A DNA stretch of 5,179 nt from the NCBI RefSeq assembly GCF_015207245.1, contig NZ_JADEXF010000346.1, positions 1 to 5,179 of the forward strand. Reading direction: 5' to 3'. Positions 1 through 5,179 of the stretch are shown in pieces. The notes beneath the pieces were generated by a model. It saw only the letters and a list, made by a program, of their open reading frames with translations, made no database searches and had not been told where the DNA came from. This DNA is from Nostoc cf. edaphicum LEGE 07299 (GTDB lineage Bacteria; Cyanobacteriota; Cyanobacteriia; Cyanobacteriales; Nostocaceae). The stretch's first letter is position 1. Every line of letters starts with the position of its first letter. The position numbers and the translations under genes are program-made.

Positions 1-20
1 GGGGAGAATAATATATTTCT

Positions 21-83
21 GACAAATGACCAATGACTAATGACAAATGACCAATGACCAATGACAAATGACAAATGAAAAAT
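21..83. repeat. Nine-unit heptamer tandem repeat (STRR-like)
   Basis: Nine uninterrupted 7-base units occur: GACAAAT, GACCAAT, GACTAAT, GACAAAT, GACCAAT, GACCAAT, GACAAAT, GACAAAT and GAAAAAT. Units differ almost only at the third and fourth bases. Short tandem heptamers of this sort are a known repeat class in heterocystous cyanobacteria. The last unit supplies the A and T of the ATG at 82, so the array replaces the usual leader and leaves no Shine-Dalgarno. Every unit junction creates an ATGA, so an ATG occurs every 7 bases (26, 33, 40, 47, 54, 61, 68, 75, 82), cycling through the three frames. Confidence 0.93.
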
Positions 84-1173
84 GGCTAAACTCGAACTTA
101 AAAACTTGAATAAAACCTACAGTCCTAAAGTCGTTCCTGTCAAAGACGTTAGTTTAACTGTAGATAACCATGAGTTTCTCACTTTACTTGGCCCTTCTGG
201 CTGTGGTAAATCCACCGTTCTACGCATGATTGCGGGTCTTGAAGAACCGACTCGCGGTCAAATCGAGATTGGGGATGTAGATGTCACTTATAAACGAGCA
301 GCCGATCGCAATATTGCAATGGTATTTCAAAGCTATGCACTCTATCCCCACATGACGGTGTACGAAAACCTCGCTTCTGGACTCAAGTTGAAAAAAGTAC
401 CACCGACAGAAATTAAACAGCGAGTGGCAGAAGTGGCAGAAGTTTTAGGATTAGCAGAGTTAATGAACCGCAAACCTGGCCAAATGTCTGGAGGTCAACG
501 GCAACGGGTTGCTGTCGGTCGTGCTTTGGTGCGTAATGCCGATGTCTACCTACTGGATGAACCTTTAAGTAACCTGGATGCACTATTGCGGGAACGAGTC
601 CGAGCCGATATCAAGCAAATTTTTGCCGCTCAAAAAGTGCCAGTTGTCTACGTTACCCACGACCAAACAGAAGCAATGACGCTCTCTACGAAAGTTGCCT
701 TGCTCAACGATGGCTATGTCCAGCAACTCGACCCGCCTGACCGCATTTATAACCATCCAGCTAATCTATTTGTGGCTGGATTTGTTGGTAGTCCGCAAAT
801 GAATTTGCTGACTTTACCTTGTAAGGGACAATACGCGCTTCTGGGTAATTTCCAAATACTTCTCCCAGATATACCAACTGTACCACCGCAGATTGTTCTG
901 GGAATCCGCCCAGAAAATGTCCGCATTGCTCAACCAGGTGATACCCAGACTATTCAAGGGCGAGTGTTTTTAGTGGAAAATTTGGGTATGCACTATTTGG
1001 TTAGTGTCAGGGTTGAGGGTTCACAAACCGGAGCGATTACGGTACGTGCTTTGTTGCCAACAGACCAAAATTGGAGCAATGAGGATATTACATTAGCATT
1101 GCCCCCTGAAGATATTCACTGGTTTGATGTGCAATCTGGCCATGCTCTTGTTAAAAGACAAATGTTAGGTTGA
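82..1173 (+). CDS. ABC transporter ATPase, CUT1/MalK-UgpC type
   Basis: This is the cytoplasmic ATP-hydrolysing subunit of an importer, probably for a sugar, sugar alcohol or glycerol-phosphate-like solute. The 363 residues match the usual MalK/UgpC length. All nucleotide-binding motifs are intact: Walker A GPSGCGKST (37-45), Q-loop Q83 in FQSYALYPHMTVYEN, signature MSGGQ (135-139), Walker B YLLDEP (156-161), D-loop SNLD (163-166) and switch histidine H193 in VTHDQTEAM. The C-terminal part (about 240-363) looks like the TOBE/OB-type regulatory domain, including GIRPENV (274-280). The ATG at 82 gives the family-typical start MAKLELKNLNKTY. A TGA at 76-78 closes the frame just upstream, so the start cannot lie earlier. 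No permease or solute-binding gene lies downstream, so the ATPase may be a stand-alone or shared one, or its partners may lie to the left. The substrate cannot be read from this subunit. Confidence 0.95.
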   Translation: MAKLELKNLNKTYSPKVVPVKDVSLTVDNHEFLTLLGPSGCGKSTVLRMIAGLEEPTRGQIEIGDVDVTYKRAADRNIAMVFQSYALYPHMTVYENLASGLKLKKVPPTEIKQRVAEVAEVLGLAELMNRKPGQMSGGQRQRVAVGRALVRNADVYLLDEPLSNLDALLRERVRADIKQIFAAQKVPVVYVTHDQTEAMTLSTKVALLNDGYVQQLDPPDRIYNHPANLFVAGFVGSPQMNLLTLPCKGQYALLGNFQILLPDIPTVPPQIVLGIRPENVRIAQPGDTQTIQGRVFLVENLGMHYLVSVRVEGSQTGAITVRALLPTDQNWSNEDITLALPPEDIHWFDVQSGHALVKRQMLG

Positions 1174-1181
1174 CGCAAGCA

Positions 1182-1206
1182 AGAGACGCGATGAATCGCC
1201 GTCTCT
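1182..1206. repeat. Palindromic dispersed repeat between genes
   Basis: AGAGACG (1182-1188) pairs with CGTCTCT (1200-1206), and CGAT (1189-1192) pairs with ATCG (1195-1198). This gives an 11-bp stem with one bulged C at 1199 and a GA loop. It resembles the GAGACGCGAT...ATCGCGTCTC palindromes scattered through Nostoc-type genomes, from recollection rather than a search. A fragment of the right arm, ATCGCGTCT, recurs at 1222-1230. It sits 9 bases after the ATPase stop codon and could fold in the transcript. There is no T run after it, so intrinsic termination is doubtful. Confidence 0.75.
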
Positions 1207-1320
1207 ACAAGAATCAGATTTATCGCGTCTTTGCGATCTAGAATTTTCATCAAAAACCTTAACCGAAGCAATCCTGGAAAGTGATGCTTGGAGATTTGCG
1301 CTACCCTAAGTCAGGAAGCC

Positions 1321-1325
1321 AAGGA
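1321..1325 (+). promoter_or_regulatory. Shine-Dalgarno AAGGA of the M28 peptidase
   Basis: AAGGA lies 8 bases before the ATG at 1334, which is good spacing and supports that start. The 160 bases between the ATPase stop and this gene hold a palindromic repeat and a lone -10-like TAGAAT (1239-1244) without a credible -35. Whether the peptidase has its own promoter or is read from upstream cannot be settled. Confidence 0.65.
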
Positions 1326-1333
1326 TAAATCAG

Positions 1334-2389
1334 ATGAGAAAATGGATTTGGCTGATGCTGTTGGTGCTGATGACAGTTGCCGTGTTGGGTAGCAGAGGTA
1401 GCACGTTTTTTGAACAGCGTCCCTCACCGACAATTGTTGAGCGGATTCCAGTGGAAACACCCGAAGCACAGCCAGAGTCTAGGGAAGTTTATATTGCCCC
1501 GCAAGTGTCTACTGAGAAGCTACTAAACCATATCCAAAAGTTGAATTTTCAGCGTTACACCACAAAAGAGCGATCGCTTACTCGCACTTATATTACAACT
1601 GAACTGAAAAAATTCGGCTGGAAACCTAAATTAGAAAAGTTCTCTGACGGTGTGAATATTTTTGCCGAACGTCCAGGAACGAATAAAGCCGCGAAAGCAA
1701 TTCTTGTAGCAGCGCATTACGATACTGTTGCCTCTTCCCCTGGTGCCGATGATAATGCCAGTGGTGTAGCTGTAGTGCTGGAAGTAGCTCGGTTGCTTGG
1801 TTCTCGTCCTACGCCACGAACCTTACAGCTAGCTTTTTTTGACCAAGAGGAAGCAGGACTTTTGGGTAGTCAGGCTTTTGTGAGTAAGACAGCACGCTTG
1901 CAAAATTTAGGCGGAGCGATCGTTATGGATATGGTAGGTTACGCTTGTTACACTTCTGGATGTCAGAAATACCCTACCGGATTGCCTGTTACGCCACCTA
2001 GCGACAAGGGCGACTTTTTGGCAGTAGTCGGCGATACAGAACACTTGTCTTTGCTTAATGCCTTTCAAAGCTCACAGAACATCCCCTCAACCGCCCTGAA
2101 TAAACAGGAATCAAATTTGCCAGTAGTTCTAACACTACCAATTCCTTTTAAAGGTTTACTGACACCAGATACCCTACGCAGCGATCATGCACCGTTTTGG
2201 TATCAGGGTGTGGGTGCTGTGCTGGTGACAGATACCGCAAATTTACGTACTCCGCACTATCATAAACCTAGCGATGTGCCAGCGACTATCGAGCGATCGT
2301 TCTTCACCGGAGCAGCACAAATTGTAGTTAATGCGACTAGTGCCTTGTTAGAGAAAGATCAGGTTTTGGAAACTCAATCACCAAGCTAA
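1334..2389 (+). CDS. Exported M28-family zinc aminopeptidase/peptidase
   Basis: A probable metallopeptidase that removes N-terminal residues from peptides or proteins outside the cytoplasm. M28 enzymes use two zinc ions. The expected ligand pattern is complete: H128 in AAHYD, bridging D140 in GADDNASG, catalytic E172 with ligand E173 in FFDQEEAGLLGS, D199 in VMDMVGY and H285 in SDHAPFW. The later HYHKPSD (308-314) is also typical of the family. Residues 4-19 form a hydrophobic N-terminal segment after MRK, a signal peptide or membrane anchor without a clear AXA cleavage site. Residues 25-60 look like a flexible, proline-rich linker. The only cysteines, C205 and C210, are close together after the fourth ligand and could form a disulfide. 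At 351 residues the protein is a normal single-domain M28 size. The start is supported by AAGGA 8 bases upstream. It converges with the small gene at 2398-2850. Substrate specificity is not predictable. Confidence 0.93.
   Translation: MRKWIWLMLLVLMTVAVLGSRGSTFFEQRPSPTIVERIPVETPEAQPESREVYIAPQVSTEKLLNHIQKLNFQRYTTKERSLTRTYITTELKKFGWKPKLEKFSDGVNIFAERPGTNKAAKAILVAAHYDTVASSPGADDNASGVAVVLEVARLLGSRPTPRTLQLAFFDQEEAGLLGSQAFVSKTARLQNLGGAIVMDMVGYACYTSGCQKYPTGLPVTPPSDKGDFLAVVGDTEHLSLLNAFQSSQNIPSTALNKQESNLPVVLTLPIPFKGLLTPDTLRSDHAPFWYQGVGAVLVTDTANLRTPHYHKPSDVPATIERSFFTGAAQIVVNATSALLEKDQVLETQSPS
1570..1577. repeat. HIP1 octamer GCGATCGC
   Basis: Exact copy of the highly iterated palindrome HIP1, abundant in many cyanobacterial genomes. 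It lies inside the peptidase gene, where one-mismatch versions GCGATCGT also occur near 1917 and 2293. Confidence 0.9.
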
Positions 2390-2425
2390 CTGATGAATTA
2401 TGAATTATCTTGATTAGCTTTTGGT
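2380..2425. terminator. Possible shared terminator hairpin of convergent genes
   Basis: ACCAA (2380-2384) can pair with TTGGT (2421-2425), and GCTAA (2385-2389) with TTAGC (2414-2418). This makes a 10-bp stem with a 2-base bulge and a 24-base loop. It overlaps the last codons of both converging genes, so it could act on both strands. The loop is large and no proper T run follows, so it is only a weak candidate. Confidence 0.3.
2394..2407. repeat. Two tandem TGAATTA heptamers
   Basis: TGAATTA occurs twice in a row, followed by one more T. This is a second heptamer type, different from the array at 21-83. It covers the stop codon (2398-2400 on the minus strand) and the last two codons of the small convergent gene. 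Two units could be chance, but similar heptamer runs are common in Nostoc-type spacers. Confidence 0.45.
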
Positions 2426-2850
2426 TCAGGGAAAGTCAACGTCCAATTATTTTTATCATTTACCTGAGAATACAAACCTTGGAGAATAAGCCGTAGAGTT
2501 TTTCGAGTTCTAATAGCCTTCTTTACCAGATAAGTTCCTGGTTCAGCAAAGATATCATCAAAGTTTTGTTTATAACCAAATTGTTTTGAACAGTAACTAC
2601 CAGCACCTTGGACTGTTAACACAAAAAATGGAGCTTGTTTGTATTCATCAGGAATCATAAAGATGCCATATACATGGTGACGACCACGCCACGGCTGAAC
2701 AATAACCTTAGTAGCGTGTACTTGGAATTTTGTAGTTTTTGATGCGATAAAAGCCTCAAAATTGCAATCAGAATCATTCACAGGCCACCACAGTGCAATA
2801 ATACTCAGAGAGAGCAGAAAAATTAAAATATAGGGTAGTCTGCGACGCAT
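2398..2850 (-). CDS. Small membrane-anchored or secreted protein, unknown function
   Basis: I do not recognise this 150-residue protein. It begins MRRR followed by a strongly hydrophobic stretch (about 6-22, ending in WW), a signal peptide or single N-terminal membrane anchor with the rest outside the cytoplasm under the positive-inside rule. The remaining 125 residues alternate polar and aromatic or aliphatic residues (e.g. FQVHATKVIVQPW, HHVYGIFMIP, FFVLTVQG, TLRLILQGLYS), suggesting a small beta-rich domain. The only cysteines, C29 and C87, could form a disulfide. The ATG at 2850 is the only standard start after the in-frame stop at 2923-2925. There is no obvious Shine-Dalgarno before it. 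It is transcribed against the peptidase, with 8 bases between stop codons. The clean frame, sensible topology and neighbouring promoter-like sites support a real gene. Confidence 0.75.
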   Translation of the reverse strand: MRRRLPYILIFLLSLSIIALWWPVNDSDCNFEAFIASKTTKFQVHATKVIVQPWRGRHHVYGIFMIPDEYKQAPFFVLTVQGAGSYCSKQFGYKQNFDDIFAEPGTYLVKKAIRTRKTLRLILQGLYSQVNDKNNWTLTFPEPKANQDNS

Positions 2851-2973
2851 AAAGCCAAGAAAAATTGTTGATGCGGCTGGGGGAATTTGATGAGTAACGA
2901 TCGTGCAGCTACAGCAATCAGACTATTCACCTGCAACACCTCTGCAAAACGTTTTAAAGAGTAAAGACAAAAC

Positions 2974-3003
2974 ATTAAGCAGTCGGTTAAATTTTCCTGT
3001 CAA
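2974..3003 (-). promoter_or_regulatory. Possible promoter of the small unknown gene
   Basis: On the minus strand a perfect -35 box TTGACA (3003-2998) follows a run of T. After an 18-base spacer comes CTTAAT (2979-2974), matching TATAAT at four of six positions. The transcript would start near 2967 and have a leader of about 115 bases before the ATG at 2850. Confidence 0.35.
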
Positions 3004-3081
3004 AAAAAATTGCAGATTGTAGATGCGATTGCTTTCCCTGTTCTAGTAGCTCCGTTACAGTATTAAACCTAGCTAAGAAAC

Positions 3082-3127
3082 AATTGAGCTTTTGTGGCTG
3101 TTAACACTGATTTATGCTCAAATTTTT
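3082..3127 (+). terminator. Orphan hairpin followed by T run
   Basis: TTGAGC (3084-3089) pairs with GCTCAA (3116-3121). The stem can be extended by AA (3082-3083) with TT (3123-3124) across a bulged A. The right arm is followed by a five-T run (3123-3127), as in an intrinsic terminator. The 26-base loop is long, with only a weak inner GTG/CAC pairing. No plus-strand gene ends just upstream, so it is either chance or the 3' end of an unrecognised small RNA. Confidence 0.25.
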
Positions 3128-3216
3128 AGCTGTGATGAATTCTACAATTCGTTACTTTTGTTATGCTTGTAATATGGCTCTGTTTGCATTAGCAGATGCT
3201 TTGAGGAGATTAGAGC

Positions 3217-3330
3217 ATAGGCGTAGCCTGCACTTCTTTACGAGACGCTGCACTTCGACTACACTCTGTTACCACGCCAACGACTACGCTACCTTGGCTC
3301 CGCTCGGTACAAGTCAGTGACCATCGTAGA
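3217..3330. repeat. Mosaic of short dispersed repeats
   Basis: This block combines several short repeated pieces. AGGC-GTA-GCCT (3219-3229) is a small palindrome. CTGCACTTC occurs at 3228-3236 and 3248-3256. CGACTAC occurs at 3257-3263 and 3281-3287, each followed by a CT. TACC (3290-3293) can pair with GGTA (3306-3309). Segments such as GGCGTAGCC, TACGAGACGCTGC, ACTTCGACTACRCTC and GTACAAGTCAGTGACCATCG resemble interspersed repeats I know from Nostocales genomes, though no search was run. It interrupts an AT-rich spacer and looks like accumulated repeats rather than a gene or intact mobile element. Confidence 0.65.
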
Positions 3331-3367
3331 CATCGCCATCAAGTTAAGAAAAAATTTACTTTTATTT

Positions 3368-3382
3368 CTAATCAATTATTAG
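3368..3382. promoter_or_regulatory. Small dyad CTAAT-N5-ATTAG
   Basis: This is a perfect 5-bp inverted repeat (CTAAT, CAATT, ATTAG) ending 2 bases before the possible -35 box of the hydrolase gene. A regulator could bind there, but a dyad this short is readily found by chance in AT-rich DNA. Confidence 0.2.
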
Positions 3383-3384
3383 GG

Positions 3385-3413
3385 TAGTCAAATACACAAA
3401 TATCCGTTATATT
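3385..3413 (+). promoter_or_regulatory. Possible promoter of the DUF1400 hydrolase gene
   Basis: TAGTCA (3385-3390, four of six matches to TTGACA) is followed by an exact 17-base spacer and TATATT (3408-3413, four of six matches to TATAAT). The transcript would begin near 3420, leaving a leader of about 23 bases. A second -10-like TATAAA (3432-3437) is too near the ATG for a normal leader. No clear Shine-Dalgarno precedes the start. Confidence 0.35.
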
Positions 3414-3442
3414 CCCGTAAGTAACAGTTGGTATAAAAGTTT

Positions 3443-5092
3443 ATGGGAAAAATTTGGAGAAGTCTTAAGACAGTTGCGGGTTTATTTAGCGCGATTGCAC
3501 TTACACAGTTCGGGGCAAATACTTCGGCCATTGCTGCTGACACGGTTGTTGTGCGTTTAGGTTTATTTACAGAATCCATTACCCTTACTGAGTTGCAAAA
3601 AGCTGTAAAAACAGGAAAATTGCCTGGAAGTTTACAGTCTTTATCTGAAGAACAACGCCGCTTTTTCTTGGGAGCGCTGGGCATGAATATACCTATGAAT
3701 GTTGTAACAATTGATAGGTTAATTAATACCCAGATTGGTACAACTATTCTTAATGACTTTGCTACAGCCTTAGCCCGAAAAGACAAAGCTGGGGTACAAG
3801 CACTCAGAGCAGGATTGGTATTAGGTTCTACTGCACCGCAAGGTCTTTCTATACTGAGTTTTATTGCTGCTTATCCCAGTAAACGCTTAGAAATTGATTT
3901 GCCAAAGGCTTGGATTGTTGCAGGGAATTTAAATACTGCTTTTTGGCGTACCCAGCAATTCATGTTAGCGATCGCTCCCCAACTCGACCCGATAACAGCA
4001 CATCCGAGAACACCGCAGATTGCTTTCCCTTTCGATCCTAGCCAACCAGGAAACGCCCAAGTAAAAGTACTCAACTTAAGTCTCAACGATCAAAAGCGCG
4101 ATCGCAAAATCCCAGTTGATATTTACTGGTCAACTGCTGCAACTCCCGACAAACCCGTAATTGTCTTTTCTCACGGCTTCGGATCGGTTCGCACGGACTT
4201 GCGTTACCTAGCAGAACATTTAGCATCCCACGGTTATGTAGTAGCAGCTTTAGAACATCCCGGTAGTAATCAGGCAAATGCTAACTTAGCATTACAAGGC
4301 AAAACCAGAGTCATGAAGCCTCAAGAGTTTTTGTATCGTCCTCAAGATATTAGTTTTGTCCTTGACGAATTAGCAAAGCTCAACCAAACAGCTAATCATC
4401 CCCTACAAGGGAAACTTGCAACTACAAACGCGATGGTTGTTGGCTATTCTTTTGGTGGTGGTACAGCTTTAGCACTTGCTGGGGCCGAGTTGCAACTAGA
4501 ACGTCTTAAACAACGCTGTAAAAAGAACCTGACTATCTTGAGTTTGGGAGAAAATATGCAGTGCATCGCTCAAGAACTACCAGAAAATAGCTATCAACTA
4601 CGAGATCCCAGAATCAAACAAGCGATCGCTCTCAATCCGACAACTTCTCTAATTTTTGGCGAAACTGGGTTAACTAAGATACAAATTCCGACCATAGTTT
4701 TAGCAGGTTCCGCCGATAAAACCACCCCAGCTCTAACTGAACAGATTGTGGGATTTGACAAAATCCCATCCCCAAAATCGCTAGTTGGTATAATTGGGGG
4801 TACTCATCTCAGTGTAAAAGACCCCAGCACCACATTAGATCAGGTCGGGCAACCAAATACACCGATTAGTGGCGGTGAAGTTGTCGGCGAACAAGCAGCA
4901 GATGTTCGCAAGTACGTTAAAGCTATAGCCTTGGCCTTTGCTGCACAGATGACTCCAGAAGCTAAAAACTATGCTATCTTCCTGACACAAGATTATGCTC
5001 AGTTTGCTTCAACTGCCGCATTTCCCTTCCGTCTAATTAATGAGATTCCTCCTGATGCTATGGCAGTGGTGAAAGAATTTGTTGAGAAATAA
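3443..5092 (+). CDS. Secreted DUF1400 alpha/beta hydrolase
   Basis: A probable esterase or lipase-like hydrolase acting outside the cytoplasm. Residues 1-31 form a signal peptide: a basic start, a hydrophobic core and an AIA cleavage site before ADTVVV. Residues about 33-160 match my memory of DUF1400, an N-terminal domain found mainly in cyanobacteria and of unknown role. The catalytic part (about 205-500) resembles PAF-acetylhydrolase/dienelactone hydrolase proteins: oxyanion-region SHGFGS (243-248), nucleophile S336 in GYSFGG, likely acid D425 in AGSADKTTP, and H455 in GGTHLS. The triad is complete, so it is probably active. Between nucleophile and acid, residues about 350-390 form a lid-like insertion holding the only two cysteines, C359 and C374, a plausible disulfide. 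The start fits the signal peptide, although no Shine-Dalgarno is visible. It stands alone in its direction within the window. The substrate is unknown. Confidence 0.92.
   Translation: MGKIWRSLKTVAGLFSAIALTQFGANTSAIAADTVVVRLGLFTESITLTELQKAVKTGKLPGSLQSLSEEQRRFFLGALGMNIPMNVVTIDRLINTQIGTTILNDFATALARKDKAGVQALRAGLVLGSTAPQGLSILSFIAAYPSKRLEIDLPKAWIVAGNLNTAFWRTQQFMLAIAPQLDPITAHPRTPQIAFPFDPSQPGNAQVKVLNLSLNDQKRDRKIPVDIYWSTAATPDKPVIVFSHGFGSVRTDLRYLAEHLASHGYVVAALEHPGSNQANANLALQGKTRVMKPQEFLYRPQDISFVLDELAKLNQTANHPLQGKLATTNAMVVGYSFGGGTALALAGAELQLERLKQRCKKNLTILSLGENMQCIAQELPENSYQLRDPRIKQAIALNPTTSLIFGETGLTKIQIPTIVLAGSADKTTPALTEQIVGFDKIPSPKSLVGIIGGTHLSVKDPSTTLDQVGQPNTPISGGEVVGEQAADVRKYVKAIALAFAAQMTPEAKNYAIFLTQDYAQFASTAAFPFRLINEIPPDAMAVVKEFVEK
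3968..3975. repeat. HIP1 octamer GCGATCGC
   Basis: Exact copy within the hydrolase gene, encoding part of LAIAPQ. Confidence 0.9.
4098..4105. repeat. HIP1 octamer GCGATCGC
   Basis: Exact copy 130 bases after the previous one, within the hydrolase gene at the RDRKIP codons. Confidence 0.9.
4622..4629. repeat. HIP1 octamer GCGATCGC
   Basis: Exact copy within the hydrolase gene, encoding part of QAIALN. Confidence 0.9.
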
Positions 5093-5114
5093 GGGACTTC
5101 CAATTAAACAAATA

Positions 5115-5125
5115 TAGGACTTACG
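5115..5125. repeat. TAGGACTTACG motif, possible repeat end
   Basis: TAGGACTTACG resembles the TAGGACTTACGCA motif that I recall as a frequent intergenic or element-end sequence in Nostoc-type genomes. It lies 22 bases after the hydrolase stop codon. No partner inverted repeat is visible before the window ends. The rest of 5093-5179 shows no hairpin terminator or gene. Confidence 0.3.
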
Positions 5126-5179
5126 TATCATACATATTAACTATACTAATTTTGGGCTTTTGAACCATTTCTAATACCC

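Larger units (their letters stand above)
2851..3442. other. 592-base non-coding stretch with repeats and signals
   Basis: This is the divergent spacer between the small unknown gene and the DUF1400 hydrolase gene. I see no convincing gene or tRNA. The left part (2851-3080) is AT-rich and holds a possible minus-strand promoter. The middle has an imperfect hairpin followed by a T run. About 3217-3330 is a repeat mosaic of higher GC content. The right 80 bases are AT-rich and carry a dyad and a possible promoter for the hydrolase. Confidence 0.7.

Noticed and set aside
21..83. CRISPR array or iterated operator reading of the heptamers
   Set aside because: The units are contiguous 7-mers with no spacers, so this is not CRISPR. 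No known regulator site matches, and the pattern fits the cyanobacterial heptamer repeat class.
82..1173. Start upstream of 82 in the ATPase
   Set aside because: A TGA at 76-78 closes the frame two codons before the ATG, and the protein already begins at the usual family position.
3114..3320. Plus-strand 68-codon reading frame in the spacer
   Set aside because: There is no ribosome binding site, the composition is that of a repeat mosaic in its second half, the protein shows no recognisable domain, and the start lies inside a hairpin with a T run.
3388..3786. Minus-strand 132-codon reading frame
   Set aside because: It is antisense to the start of the DUF1400 hydrolase, whose signal peptide and domain are convincing. 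The antisense product is of unlikely composition.
3871..4277. Two minus-strand reading frames (3871-4086 and 4083-4277)
   Set aside because: Both are antisense to well-supported hydrolase coding sequence and show no recognisable motifs.
5093..5179. Mobile element at the right edge
   Set aside because: Only an 11-base motif is suggestive. No inverted partner, target duplication or transposase sequence is present before the window ends.
1..5179. A new multi-gene defence or biosynthetic system
   Set aside because: The four genes lie in separate transcription units, three belong to ordinary families, and no toxin-antitoxin, nuclease, phage or biosynthetic signature is visible.

Overview
The window looks like chromosomal DNA from a filamentous, probably heterocyst-forming cyanobacterium of the Nostoc/Anabaena type. 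Four pieces of sequence support this. There are four exact HIP1 octamers (GCGATCGC) at 1570, 3968, 4098 and 4622. There is a nine-unit array of a degenerate 7-base repeat at 21-83. There are palindromic and mosaic dispersed repeats of a kind common in Nostocales between genes. The last gene carries a DUF1400-type N-terminal domain, a family known mainly from cyanobacteria. Species-level assignment is not possible from the sequence alone.

Layout, left to right. A heptamer repeat array (21-83) runs directly into the start codon of a CUT1-type (MalK/UgpC-like) sugar-importer ATPase (82-1173). A 160-base gap follows with a palindromic repeat (1182-1206). Next is an exported M28-family zinc aminopeptidase (1334-2389), preceded by a good Shine-Dalgarno. 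It converges, with only 8 bases between stop codons, on a small membrane-anchored or secreted protein of unknown function on the minus strand (2398-2850). The 592-base stretch 2851-3442 holds no convincing gene. It contains a possible minus-strand promoter, an imperfect hairpin followed by a T run, a mosaic of short dispersed repeats, a small dyad and a possible plus-strand promoter. The last gene (3443-5092) is a secreted alpha/beta hydrolase with an N-terminal DUF1400 domain and a PAF-acetylhydrolase/dienelactone-hydrolase-like catalytic domain. The final 87 bases hold only a short repeat-like motif.

How the genes work together: no single pathway is evident. The ATPase would energise uptake of a sugar or similar solute, but its permease and binding-protein partners are not in the window. 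The other three products all appear to be directed out of the cytoplasm, and each has exactly two cysteines, which fits disulfide formation outside the cytoplasm. The peptidase and the hydrolase could both serve periplasmic or envelope turnover, but they are not in one operon. I found no convincing new multi-gene system. The most interesting points are the repeat array fused to a start codon, the uncharacterised DUF1400-hydrolase architecture, the unknown small protein, and an orphan terminator-like hairpin.
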